From assembly GCF_003217775.1 (NCBI RefSeq), contig NZ_QJVJ01000018.1, positions 1 to 64,000 on the forward strand: 64,000 nt of DNA, in the 5' to 3' direction. Each line of letters begins with the position of its first letter. The first letter of the stretch is position 1. This stretch comes from Paenibacillus flagellatus. Lineage in GTDB: Bacteria; Bacillota; Bacilli; Paenibacillales; NBRC-103111. This document shows, in pieces, positions 32,032 to 40,753 of this stretch. A program made the translations under genes and the position numbers. The notes beneath the pieces are model-generated. The model ran no database searches and was not told the DNA's origin. It saw only the letters and a program-made list of their open reading frames with translations.

Positions 32032-33552
32032 TTATTTCTTGGACGAAGCGTACCAGTCGTTGGCCGCTTTGATCATGTCGTTACCGCCGTCCGCTTTCCA
32101 TTGAGCCAGGAACTTGTCGTAGTTTTCGAGCGGCTCGCCGCCGGTAATGAACTTGATGAACGTGTCTTCGGTCAGCTTGTTGAGCTTTTGCCCGTTTTTC
32201 GAAATCGCGTCGAGTGGCGGCGCGAACGTGAGCGCGTCGGAGACGAGATTTTCTTTCGCGTTTTCTTGGTACGTCTCGTAATACTTTTGCACGTGCTCGT
32301 TTTTGCGCACGCGAGCTTGCCAGTAGATCGGGTAGTTTTTCTCGTCGACACCCGTCAGGAAGTAGCTGCCGTTGTTCCATTTTTCGTTGAAGATCGGCAG
32401 GATCGGGTAGTACTTGCCGTCCTTGACGGTATGGTGAACGCCTTCTTGTCCGATGGCGATGCCTTTGAAAATGTCTTTGTCCAGCTTCAGGTCCATATAT
32501 TTGACGGCTTCTTCTTTGTTCGGCGCCCATTTCGGAACCGCGATGTACCAGCCGATACCGCCGGTGCCGATCGCCGTGCGCTTGCCTTCCTTGTCCTGCA
32601 GGAACGGCAGAATGGCCATTTTGCCGTTAGGCGACGTTTTCGCGAGCGCTTCCACGACGGTTTGCGCGTTGGCCCAGTTCATTTTGAACATGGCCGCTTT
32701 GCCGCTCGTGAACTTCTCGATCAGCTTGTTCGATTGGTTAAGCGCCCATTCGGAGTCGATCAAGCCTTCCGTGTACAGCTTCTTCATATAAGTCAAATAT
32801 TCTTTCGTCGCAGGGTCTTCGACGAGGTGAACGAGCTTGCCGCCGGATTCTTTCCACGGGGACGTAATCGTTCTCATGCCGAAAACGGTGCCGATTTCTT
32901 GGACGATCGGGTCTTTGCCGCCGGTCAACGGAATGACGTTTTTCTTGTCCTTCAACGTCTTCATCAACGTGTACAGCTCATCCAGGTTGTTAGGCGCTTT
33001 CAGGTTAAGCTCGTCGAGCCAGTCTTGGCGGACGACGAACGCCGAGTTGACGCCGATCCCCGATCCCGCTTCCGGAATGGCGTACGTTTTGCCGTTCAGC
33101 TTGACGCCGTTCCACGAGTTTTGGCTGATTACTTGCTTCATGTTCGTACCGTATTTCGCGATCAGGTCGTCGAGCGGCTCGAGGGCGCCGGCGGCAGCCA
33201 GCTTCTCGAATTGGCTTTTGCTCAGCTTCATGATGTCGTACGGCTCTTTGCCGTTCATGAGCAGGTTGAGCTTCTCGTCGGCGTTCTCGACCGGCAGGAC
33301 GTCGTACTTCACGTCGTAGCCGGTTTTCTCTTTCATGTATTGCGCGACCGGGTCCTGATTCGGATCGTCCTTGATATATTGGTTCAACATACGCAGCTGC
33401 GGCTTCGGCTTGTTCGCTTCCGCCTGCTTGTTGTCTGGCGTTTTCGTATCGGGTGTGTTGCCCGACGTTTTCGTATCTCCGCCGCCTCCGCAAGCGGCGA
33501 CCGATGCGGCCAACACCGCGATCGACATGGCGGACAATGTCTTTTTGAACAT
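32032..33552 (-). CDS. extracellular solute-binding protein (CUT1 lipoprotein), system B
   Basis: A 506-residue lipoprotein. The signal peptide MFKKTLSAMSIAVLAASVAA precedes a lipobox Cys at residue 21 and a Gly/Thr-rich linker. The body has the LplA-like pattern (MLNQYIKDDPNQDPVAQYMK, SGKAAMFKMNWANAQTVVEA). It is the last gene of system B (permease-permease-SBP) and has a strong GGGAGG SD. The linked permeases and the shared 12-mer upstream point to uptake of a complex carbohydrate; the actual ligand is unknown. Confidence 0.94.
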   Translation of the reverse strand: MFKKTLSAMSIAVLAASVAACGGGGDTKTSGNTPDTKTPDNKQAEANKPKPQLRMLNQYIKDDPNQDPVAQYMKEKTGYDVKYDVLPVENADEKLNLLMNGKEPYDIMKLSKSQFEKLAAAGALEPLDDLIAKYGTNMKQVISQNSWNGVKLNGKTYAIPEAGSGIGVNSAFVVRQDWLDELNLKAPNNLDELYTLMKTLKDKKNVIPLTGGKDPIVQEIGTVFGMRTITSPWKESGGKLVHLVEDPATKEYLTYMKKLYTEGLIDSEWALNQSNKLIEKFTSGKAAMFKMNWANAQTVVEALAKTSPNGKMAILPFLQDKEGKRTAIGTGGIGWYIAVPKWAPNKEEAVKYMDLKLDKDIFKGIAIGQEGVHHTVKDGKYYPILPIFNEKWNNGSYFLTGVDEKNYPIYWQARVRKNEHVQKYYETYQENAKENLVSDALTFAPPLDAISKNGQKLNKLTEDTFIKFITGGEPLENYDKFLAQWKADGGNDMIKAANDWYASSKK

Positions 33553-33566
33553 GGATGAACCTCCCT

Positions 33567-33598
33567 TTGGATGCTTGGATGCTTGAATGCTTGAAGTG
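33567..33598. repeat. four tandem 8-bp repeats in SBP leader
   Basis: TTGGATGC, TTGGATGC, TTGAATGC and TTGAAGTG follow each other without gaps. They lie just upstream of the SD of the system B SBP gene on its transcript. Confidence 0.7.
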
Positions 33599-33686
33599 TT
33601 CCTCTATTCCCTATTTCCGACAACCCCCTAGCCCCCATCGACCACCACCTTCAAAGAATTCGGGCTTCGCCGCGGGCGACCGGTCG

Positions 33687-34610
33687 TCACTCCTTGACCG
33701 AGCCCGTCAGCGTGCCTTTCACGAAATATTTTTGCAGGAAAGGGTACACGATAACGATGGGCAGCGTGCCGAGCATGATCGAGGCCGCCTGGATCGATTG
33801 CGGCGATACGTTCATGGCCGCGTCGATGTTATCCCGCAGGAACACGTCGCTCGACGTGACGAACAGCTCCTTCAAGTACAGCTGCATCGGCTTCAGCTCG
33901 GGCGTGTTGATATAGATCAAGGCGTGGAAGTAATCGTTCCAGAACTGAACGGCGTAAAACAACGTAATGGTAGCCAATACGGGAAGCGACAGCGGGATCG
34001 TGATGCCGAACAGGATGCGCAGGTTGCTCGCGCCGTCGATTTTCGCCGACTCCTCCAAGCTGTCGGGCAGCCCTTCGAAAAAGTTTTTGATGATCAGCAT
34101 GTTGTAGACGTTGATCATCGCCGGCAGGAACAGCACCGGCAGCTTGTTCAGCAAATGCAGGTTCGACATAAGCAGGTAGATCGGAATCAATCCCCCGCTG
34201 AACAGCATCGTGAAGATGTACATCAGGATGAAAAACTTGCGTCCCCGAAGTCTCGATTTGGACAGCGGGTAAGCGGCCAGCGTCGTCATGAGCAGGGCGA
34301 GCAGCGAGCCGACGACCGTGACGATCAGCGAAATTTTCATCGAGTTGAGGAACATCGAGTCCTCGATGACGAACCGGTATGTCCCGAACTGGATATCGAT
34401 CGGGATAATATTGACCATGCCGGAGACGACCGCTTCCTCGCTGCTGAGCGACTTCGCGATCAAGTTCAAGAACGGGAACAGCGTCGTCAGTCCCAAGCAT
34501 GTAAAGAACAAATAGTTGAAAAAGGTAAAGGCCCGCTCCCCGAACGAGACGTGAATATGATTCGTGCGCCGTGCCGGCTTGCCGGACGATTGCGCAGCCG
34601 TTGAACTCAT
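33687..34610 (-). CDS. CUT1 carbohydrate ABC permease (LplC/YtcP-like), system B
   Basis: A 307-residue six-helix permease with the EAA loop EESAKIDGASNLRILFGITI (about residues 197-216) and the C-terminal YPFLQKYFVKGTLTGSVKE typical of LplC/YtcP. It is the second gene of the operon, 46 nt after the LplB-like gene and 134 nt before the SBP gene. The SD is GGGGGGAAT before the ATG. Confidence 0.94.
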   Translation of the reverse strand: MSSTAAQSSGKPARRTNHIHVSFGERAFTFFNYLFFTCLGLTTLFPFLNLIAKSLSSEEAVVSGMVNIIPIDIQFGTYRFVIEDSMFLNSMKISLIVTVVGSLLALLMTTLAAYPLSKSRLRGRKFFILMYIFTMLFSGGLIPIYLLMSNLHLLNKLPVLFLPAMINVYNMLIIKNFFEGLPDSLEESAKIDGASNLRILFGITIPLSLPVLATITLFYAVQFWNDYFHALIYINTPELKPMQLYLKELFVTSSDVFLRDNIDAAMNVSPQSIQAASIMLGTLPIVIVYPFLQKYFVKGTLTGSVKE

Positions 34611-34656
34611 GGCGATTCCCCCCGATTGAATTTCTGTGTTGCCGAAAGCGCCAAGC

Positions 34657-35616
34657 TTACCAAATTCCGCGCTTCAAAAATTTGCTGCTCAAGGCGTTCC
34701 CGGTGACGATCAGGAAGAAGGCGATGACCGATTCGAACAAGCCGACTGCCGTAGAGAAGCTGTAATCTTGTTCGCCCAAGCCGATCCGGTACACGTAAGT
34801 GCCGATGACGTCGGCGACGTTGTACACGCTCGGGTTGTACATGACGAGAATTTGCTCCGTACCGGCTTCCAGGATGGAGCCGAGCCGGAGAATGAACATG
34901 AGCAGAATGACCGGTACCATGCCCGGAAGCGTAATGTACAGCGTCTGCTTCCATTTGCCGGCGCCGTCGATTTTGGCCGCCTCGTACAGCTGCGGATCGA
35001 TGCTCGTCAATGCCGCCAAGTAAACGATCGTGCTCCAGCCGACTTCCTTCCAGCCTGCCGTCGCCACCAGCAAGGAACGGAACACGCTGTTGTCGAGGAA
35101 GAAGGCGATCGGTTGGCCGCCGAGCGCGACGATGAGTTTATTGACGAGCCCGCCGTTCGTCGAGAGCAGGTCGATGAACAAGCCGCTGACGATAACCCAA
35201 GACAGGAAGTGCGGCAGGTAGATGACGGTTTGGACCGTCCGTTTGAAAATCATGTTTTTCAGCTCGTTCATCAAAATCGCGACGATGATCGGAAGCGGAA
35301 ACAGGAACAATATTTTGTACAAGGAAATGATAAGCGTGTTCTGGAACACGTCCATGAACGCGGGCGAGTTGAACAGCCGCTCGAAGTTTTTGAAGCCGAC
35401 CCAAGGACTGGCGGCCATCCCTTCGAAAATATTGAAATCTTTGAATGCGATCAAAACGCCGTACATCGGCGTGTACTTGAACAACAGCAAGAAGGCGATA
35501 CCGGGAATGAGCGCTACATACAAGTCCCAGTCTTTGCGAATGTCGCTCCATAGGCGACCCATATACGATTTCGATTTCGGTGCGGCTGCGGTGCGTGCGG
35601 TCGTTGCCGGCTCCAT
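34657..35616 (-). CDS. CUT1 carbohydrate ABC permease (LplB-like), system B
   Basis: A 319-residue six-helix permease: the LplB-type N-terminus (WDLYVALIPGIAFLLLFKYT, MYGVLIAFKDFNIFEGM) and EAA loop LYEAAKIDGAGKWKQTLYIT (about residues 208-227). It is the first gene of system B. Its upstream region carries GTAC-AAAA repeats suited to AraC-type activation. Confidence 0.94.
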   Translation of the reverse strand: MEPATTARTAAAPKSKSYMGRLWSDIRKDWDLYVALIPGIAFLLLFKYTPMYGVLIAFKDFNIFEGMAASPWVGFKNFERLFNSPAFMDVFQNTLIISLYKILFLFPLPIIVAILMNELKNMIFKRTVQTVIYLPHFLSWVIVSGLFIDLLSTNGGLVNKLIVALGGQPIAFFLDNSVFRSLLVATAGWKEVGWSTIVYLAALTSIDPQLYEAAKIDGAGKWKQTLYITLPGMVPVILLMFILRLGSILEAGTEQILVMYNPSVYNVADVIGTYVYRIGLGEQDYSFSTAVGLFESVIAFFLIVTGNALSSKFLKRGIW

Positions 35617-35720
35617 GCTCTGTAAATCCCCCTTCGAGTTTCGATCGCGACGCGTTTGCGGAAAAACGCCATACGTTGCGGCAATTGATTGGTATGGTCA
35701 GTTTAACAAACGGGGGGGCC

Positions 35721-35757
35721 TTTTGTACCGGACTACTTTTACGTGTTTTGGTACTTT
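35721..35757 (-). promoter_or_regulatory. AraC-type activator site candidate for system B
   Basis: On the minus strand AAAGTACCAAAA (35757-35746) is followed by CCGGTACAAAA (35731-35721), two GTAC-AAAA direct repeats. The first copy is identical to the 12-mer at 22589-22600. Distance to the start codon is about 130 nt here and 116 nt there. Confidence 0.5.
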
Positions 35758-35861
35758 CATAACCATTTGGGGAACGTTGTCCGTTTCGGGCGAATTCGGG
35801 GCGATTCGACGCGATCGGACAGAAGGAAAAGGGCGGAAAATCGGGACTTTGTCGAGGGTAA

Positions 35862-35892
35862 AAATAAAAAATCTATCCGCGGAGGGATAGAT
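35862..35892 (-). terminator. intrinsic terminator after the YwmB-like gene
   Basis: ATCTATCC (35871-35878) and GGATAGAT (35885-35892) form a perfect 8-bp stem. On the minus strand it is followed by TTTTTTATTTTTA. Confidence 0.9.
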
Positions 35893-35935
35893 GTTCGAAA
35901 CAACCGGACGTCGGTTCGACGATGCGGCGATCGGC

Positions 35936-36745
35936 TCACGGCTCGGACGCGATCAGCGGCGTCGCCATCGTCAGCCGGTACGTGCCGTCGACGGAGTCCC
36001 GGTGCAGCGCGGCTTGCAGGTTGACCCGCCCGTCGGCGACGCGCACGCCGTCGCGCAGCAGCGGGCTGGCGTACGAGACGATCTCGCTGCCCGCGTCCGC
36101 ATACGTCTCGACGGCTTCGGCTTCGAACCGCTCGCGGACGTAGCTTTGCAGCGCCCGGGCGACGTCGGGCTCCAGCTTCCCGACGCTGCCCCGCACCGTC
36201 GCCGTCCATGCGGCGTCCACGCCGAGCTTGCGCAAGCGCGCCTCCGCCTCGCGCGTCCAAGCGCCGGCCCGCTCGGCGTCCGTTCCCGCGGGCGCGTCCC
36301 AGCGCACCGTCAAATGCGTCGCGCCGTCCGCCCAGCCGACGAGCGCCGCCTCGAGCTTGCCGCCCGCCGCGGCGTCCGTCTCGCCTGCGGCGACGTAGAC
36401 GCGGTGGCCGTTCGCGTCGCGCGACGGCTCCGCCAGCGGCAAGCCGAACGCGGCCGCGACGGCGTCGCCGAGCCGGCCGAAGGCGGCGTCGCCGTTCGCC
36501 CGGCGATAGGCGCCGGCGTGCTGCAGCGTCACCGCGTAGGCGGCGGACGGGTACAGCCGCTCGGCCGCCTGTAGCAGCGTCGCCGCATCTCCGGCCGCGG
36601 ACGCGGCGGCGGCGTTGGCGACGCTGCCCGGCTGGGCGGCCGCTCCCGAGTTGGCGGCCCAGCCGCCGAGCAGCAGCGCCCCGAGCAGCAGCGTTCCCCA
36701 CATCCGGCTCCGACTTTGACTCCGACTCCGGCTTTGACGGCTCAT
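35936..36745 (-). CDS. YwmB family (DUF1779) secreted protein
   Basis: A 269-residue exported protein: an Arg/Ser-rich N-terminus (SRQSRSRSQSRSR), a signal-anchor helix (MWGTLLLGALLLGGWAA), then the YwmB-type two-lobed domain. The C-terminal VNLQAALHRDSVDGTYRLTM, followed by ATPLIASEP, matches the end of Bacillus YwmB well, and HLTVRWDAPAG fits its core. Function unknown; ywmB usually neighbours murAA and spoIID, but here it stands alone. Very high Ala/Arg content fits GC-rich codon use. GGGAGG is 8 nt upstream of the ATG. Confidence 0.75.
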   Translation of the reverse strand: MSRQSRSRSQSRSRMWGTLLLGALLLGGWAANSGAAAQPGSVANAAAASAAGDAATLLQAAERLYPSAAYAVTLQHAGAYRRANGDAAFGRLGDAVAAAFGLPLAEPSRDANGHRVYVAAGETDAAAGGKLEAALVGWADGATHLTVRWDAPAGTDAERAGAWTREAEARLRKLGVDAAWTATVRGSVGKLEPDVARALQSYVRERFEAEAVETYADAGSEIVSYASPLLRDGVRVADGRVNLQAALHRDSVDGTYRLTMATPLIASEP

Positions 36746-36820
36746 CGTTCATTCCTCCCGAATCTATCAATCTAGTACAAGCCTGCCCGAATCTAGCGGG
36801 CTTTATACTCGGGAGCTCCG

Positions 36821-36949
36821 TTGGATTTTATCCAACCCAATTGCTTTTCGGGACGGCAATAGGGCGCTTCACTGGAAACGATCCAACAGTTCGGTGGCAG
36901 GGTCGAGCCCGACGTGCCTCCCGGGACCATATCGTTGGATGAAATCCAA
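36821..36949. promoter_or_regulatory. three related dyads TTGGAT-N3-ATCCAA
   Basis: TTGGATTTTATCCAA (36821-36835), TGGAAACGATCCA (36873-36885, degenerate) and TTGGATGAAATCCAA (36935-36949) lie in the 520-bp gap before the YwmB-like gene. No gene could be supported in 36746-37267. A minus-strand ORF covering the dyads has no SD; its repeats of WI-x-S simply encode the dyads. Confidence 0.5.
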
Positions 36950-37016
36950 TGAGCGGCCTGTCCCGTCTCCTCCCCATCCATTTCTATTGGAAGATACCCC
37001 ATGAACGGTCGGACGC

Positions 37017-37048
37017 CGAAAAGAAAAAGAGCCCGACCGCAGCCGGAC
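37017..37048 (-). terminator. intrinsic terminator, minus strand
   Basis: GTCCGGC (37048-37042) and GTCGGGC (37037-37031) pair with two wobbles on the minus strand and are followed by TCTTTTTCTTTT. It is the first terminator after the YesN-like gene, 220 nt past its stop codon. Confidence 0.6.
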
Positions 37049-37267
37049 TCCACATTTCCCTTCCCTATCTGGCGTTCCATGCACATGTTGAAGGATGCCT
37101 AGGTCCGCGACACCGCTCGGGAACGGCGGCGGACGATACCGCGGCACGAAGCTCGGCCCGTACCAGGGCCGCATAACCCGGCAGCGCCCGCAGCCGTCCG
37201 GGCTCTCGAGTCAAACCCTTCCGCAGTCCGCGAATTCCGGCCTCCGCAAGCGACCTCGCCCGCCGCG

Positions 37268-38863
37268 TTACGGCCGCACCTCGCCCGGCGTGACGCCCCA
37301 ATATTTGCGGAACACGCGCGTGAAGTAGCTGCCGTCGTGGTAGCCGACCATGGCGGCCGCTTCGCCGATCTTCGCCCCGTCCAGCAATGCCGCCTTCGCC
37401 CGCTCCATCTTGCGCTCGATGACGTAGGCGGAGAACGACTTGCCCGTCTCCTGCTTGAACAGCCGGCTCAAATACGACGAGTTGACGAACAGCCGGTCGG
37501 CGACTTGATGGAGCGAAATTTCCTGATCCATCTCCTCCTCGACGATGCCGAGCAGCTGCTTGACGATTTGGTGGCTGACCGACATGCGCTCCTTTTTCAC
37601 GTATGCGGCCGCCCGCCGGACGACGCGCAGCAGCATCGCGTGAATTTGCTCCTTGTTGCCGAGCGATTGCGGGTTCAGGAAGAACGCGAAGTCGTCCCCG
37701 GCCAGCTCCTTGAACGGCCACCCCTGCTTCTGCATGATCCGGATAAGCAGCGCGCCGAAAAACATGACGTTCTCCTGCACGTCGTCCATCGACTCCGCCC
37801 TCACGATCCCGCTCATCCCCCACAGCTGGTCGAGCGTCTCCTCCGCCTTCGCCTCGTCGCCCGTCTGGAGCGCGATCTCGAGCGACTTCTCCAGATTCGG
37901 ATCGGTCGGCAGCACCGGCTTGTGTCCCGGCTCCTCGCGGAACGGGATGGCGATGTTGCCCCCGTAGACGATCCGGTTTTGCAGCGCGCGCACCGCTTGC
38001 CGGTACAGCTCCGGCACTTCGTCGCGGCTGCCCGTCGTCCGGCATATGCCGGCGCTCGCCGTCAGCTTCAGACACTCCTTGACGTTCGACAGCAGCCGGG
38101 TCACGTCCGTATTGATCTGCAGCATGACCGCATTCGCGTCCTTGTCCGGCGGCGCCTTGTAAATAAGCGCGGTCGCCCCTCCCGGATCGGAGCATACCCA
38201 GTAATCGGGCAGCACTTCCTTGGCGATGCTCCCGAGCGAAAATTGCAGCACCGGCAAATCGCGGGGCGTAAACCGCGTCTCCTCCTCCGGTACCGGGTCC
38301 ATATCGACCGCGACGACGGCGTACCGCGCCTCCCGGTCGAGCTCGAGCTGCACGTCCTGGCTGCGGCGGGTCACCTCCCATTCCACGAACTTGCCGTTCA
38401 GCCAATGGATGAAAAAGTTGTTTTGCAAATTCGGCAGGTTGTGCCGCCAAATTTCCTGCAGCGCCTCCTGGCTGTGCTTGAGCTCCAGCTCTCGGCGCAG
38501 CTGCTCCGCCGCGTGCAAAACCGCCTCCATAATTTCCGTTTCGCCCGCCGGCTTCAGCAAATATTTCGACACGCCGAATTCGAGCGCTTTTTGCGCATAC
38601 GTAAAATTGTCGTGCCCGCTCAAAATAATGATTTTCGTCATCAGCCGCTGCTCGTGCACTTTGCGCGCCACGGTCAAGCCGTCAGCGCCGGGAATCGAAA
38701 TGTCGAGCAGCAGCAGCTCCGGCTTCTTCCGCTCGATCAAGTCGAGCGCGTCGAGCCCGTTATGGGCCATGCCGACTATTTCGATACCGTGCTGCTCCCA
38801 TGGCATATTGTTCGCCAAGCTGTTGCACAAGCGGATTTCGTCTTCCACGATGAGCAAATTCAT
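37268..38863 (-). CDS. response regulator, YesN/AraC type
   Basis: A 531-residue response regulator. The receiver domain (residues 1-120) has acidic residues near position 8 (IVEDE), the phospho-acceptor Asp in LLLLDISIPGADG and Lys in YLLKPAG. A middle region of about 300 residues without assigned function follows. The C-terminal 100 residues hold the AraC HTH pair (ISLHQVADRLFVNSSYLSRL, KIGEAAAMVGYHDGSYFTRV). It directly follows its kinase gene with no gap. It probably activates carbohydrate transporter genes; system B and the FAD oxidoreductase operon are candidates. Confidence 0.95.
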   Translation of the reverse strand: MNLLIVEDEIRLCNSLANNMPWEQHGIEIVGMAHNGLDALDLIERKKPELLLLDISIPGADGLTVARKVHEQRLMTKIIILSGHDNFTYAQKALEFGVSKYLLKPAGETEIMEAVLHAAEQLRRELELKHSQEALQEIWRHNLPNLQNNFFIHWLNGKFVEWEVTRRSQDVQLELDREARYAVVAVDMDPVPEEETRFTPRDLPVLQFSLGSIAKEVLPDYWVCSDPGGATALIYKAPPDKDANAVMLQINTDVTRLLSNVKECLKLTASAGICRTTGSRDEVPELYRQAVRALQNRIVYGGNIAIPFREEPGHKPVLPTDPNLEKSLEIALQTGDEAKAEETLDQLWGMSGIVRAESMDDVQENVMFFGALLIRIMQKQGWPFKELAGDDFAFFLNPQSLGNKEQIHAMLLRVVRRAAAYVKKERMSVSHQIVKQLLGIVEEEMDQEISLHQVADRLFVNSSYLSRLFKQETGKSFSAYVIERKMERAKAALLDGAKIGEAAAMVGYHDGSYFTRVFRKYWGVTPGEVRP

Positions 38864-40708
38864 CTATTCCGCTCCTCTCCTATCCAAGCCGGCCCCTTCG
38901 GACAGCTCGAACGTCTCCTTGCACCGGTCGAGCGGCAGCAGAACCGTAACGGCCGTCCCTTCGCCTTCCGCGCTGTCCACCTTCATCGCCGACCGTTTGC
39001 CGTACACCATCCGAATGCGCGAAGCGACGTTGCGCAGCCCGTACAAATCTTTGGGCGCCTCCCAAGGCGGAAGCGACAAGCCGGGCTTGTCCGGACCGAA
39101 GATGAGCTCCAGCTCGCCGCGAATATAATCGAGCCGCTCCCGGCTCATGCCGACGCCGTTGTCCGTTACCGTCATCCGCAGGTAGCCTTCTTCGATCTGC
39201 GCGCGCACGACCAGCTCCCCGCCGCGCTCCCGCTGCTCCAAGCCGTGCAAAATCGCGTTTTCGACAAGCGGCTGCAGCAGCAGCTTCATGATCGGAATCG
39301 GCTTGCTCGCCTCCTCGATCTCGTAGCGGACCGAGAACTTGTCCAGAAAGCGCAGCTGCTGCACCCGGACGTAATAGTGGAGGTGCGACACCGTATCCTC
39401 CACCGTAAACGTATCGCTTCCCTTGTTCAGGCTAAGCCGGAAAAAGCGCGACAAATTCAGCACCATTTCGCTGATTTCGTCCGCCTCGTAGTTTTTCGCC
39501 GCCCAATAAATCGAATCGAGCGTATTGTACAAAAAGTGCGGGTTGATCTGCGTCTGCAAAAACTTCAGCTCGGTCAGCGCCAGCCGAAGCTGCTGCTCGT
39601 AGCCGTGCTCGATCAGCTGCTTCTGGTCGTAGATCATCTGGTTGAACGCCTGTGTCAAATAGCCGAACTCGTCCTGCCGGTCGTTCTCGATCCGCACGTT
39701 GAAGTTGCCTCCGCCCGCGCGCTTCATGCCCGACATGAGCCGCTGCACCGGTGACGCGATGCCGCTGTAGACCGCCCACGAAATCCAGAGCGCAAGAAGA
39801 ACGCTGATCCCGATAATGATATACGTGTACAGCTGCATCTGCTCCGACTTCGCATATACTTCGTCCTTGGGCTGCATGAGCAATAGCGACCATTTGTAAT
39901 ATTTCGACTTCACTTCGACGGTAAACGTACCGTCGTCCGCCATCCGCCCCGCCAGCTTCTCCGCGCTCAGCTCGCCCGTCCCGGTAATCGGCTTCCGTTC
40001 GCTCGTCAGCAGGACGATCTGCGCGCTGTCGGAGGGCAGCAGCGAGCGGATGAGGCCGAGCAGGTTCGACTTGCTGAGCGTAACGACGAGCAAGTTCGGC
40101 TGCCGGTCCGGATTGCTCAAGTCCATCGCCCGCACGAGCGAGATGCCGTCCGCTCCGATGACGGAGCCGAACGTCTGCCCGTCCGGCGTAGGCTCGTCCG
40201 GGAGCGTATACACGATGCCGCTCCCGCCGAACCGGGCGAGCAGCCGCAGCCATTCATGCTGCCTCGGGTCGACGAGATGCTTGCTTCCGTTCGCCGTCGA
40301 CACGACCATGTTGGAGCGGGAATGGAAAATCGACACCTGCGAAATCATGTGGTTGATCGACGTCATATTCGACAGCTGCTTCAGCACTTCCGTGAAGTTG
40401 ACGATCGCCTGCGGCGTCAGCTGCGAGCCGTTCTGCTCCAAGTAGCGGAGCAGGTTGGCGTCGGTCGCGATCAGCGTCGAGATTTCCTCGACGTTTTGCA
40501 GCGTCAAATCGATATAGTCCATGGACGAGGTCAGCGCCGCCTTCGTCCGCTCGGTCGTCTGCTCGAGCAGCATGCGGCGCGACTGGAAGTTGGAGAACAG
40601 ACTGACCGCCACAAGCGGCAGCAAAATAAACAAAAAGTAGACGGTCAGCCGCAGCTGGATGTTTTGATGGTACAGCCGGCTGAACCAGCGGATCGGGCGT
40701 ATCGTCAA
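38864..40708 (-). CDS. sensor histidine kinase, YesM type
   Basis: A 614-residue membrane kinase: helix 1 (LTVYFLFILLPLVAVSLF, about residues 21-38), an extracellular sensor region (about 40-290), helix 2 (YTYIIIGISVLLALWISWAV, about 297), HAMP, and the His_kinase domain with phospho-accepting His in LQTQINPHFLYNTLDSIYW. The HATPase_c motifs LLQPLVENAILHGLE and VTDNGVGMS follow. The only upstream start is TTG at 40708, with GGGGG very close. It is cotranscribed with the upstream solute-binding-protein gene and with the response regulator. Confidence 0.94.
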   Translation of the reverse strand: MTIRPIRWFSRLYHQNIQLRLTVYFLFILLPLVAVSLFSNFQSRRMLLEQTTERTKAALTSSMDYIDLTLQNVEEISTLIATDANLLRYLEQNGSQLTPQAIVNFTEVLKQLSNMTSINHMISQVSIFHSRSNMVVSTANGSKHLVDPRQHEWLRLLARFGGSGIVYTLPDEPTPDGQTFGSVIGADGISLVRAMDLSNPDRQPNLLVVTLSKSNLLGLIRSLLPSDSAQIVLLTSERKPITGTGELSAEKLAGRMADDGTFTVEVKSKYYKWSLLLMQPKDEVYAKSEQMQLYTYIIIGISVLLALWISWAVYSGIASPVQRLMSGMKRAGGGNFNVRIENDRQDEFGYLTQAFNQMIYDQKQLIEHGYEQQLRLALTELKFLQTQINPHFLYNTLDSIYWAAKNYEADEISEMVLNLSRFFRLSLNKGSDTFTVEDTVSHLHYYVRVQQLRFLDKFSVRYEIEEASKPIPIMKLLLQPLVENAILHGLEQRERGGELVVRAQIEEGYLRMTVTDNGVGMSRERLDYIRGELELIFGPDKPGLSLPPWEAPKDLYGLRNVASRIRMVYGKRSAMKVDSAEGEGTAVTVLLPLDRCKETFELSEGAGLDRRGAE

Positions 40709-40753
40709 AACCCCCGTTTCTGATCAGGTGGAGTGTCGGCCGAAAGGCGCGCT

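Noticed and set aside
33567-33598. CRISPR-like array
   Set aside because: Units are only 8 bp, have no spacers and are too few; no cas genes are in the window.
36793-37086. A 97-codon minus-strand ORF with three WI-x-S repeats
   Set aside because: No SD at any of its Met codons, and the repeats are explained by the palindromic DNA elements. Kept as a DNA motif finding instead.
37337-39754. An 805-codon plus-strand open frame opposite yesM/yesN
   Set aside because: Antisense to two genes with intact kinase and receiver motifs; composition is that of a codon mirror.
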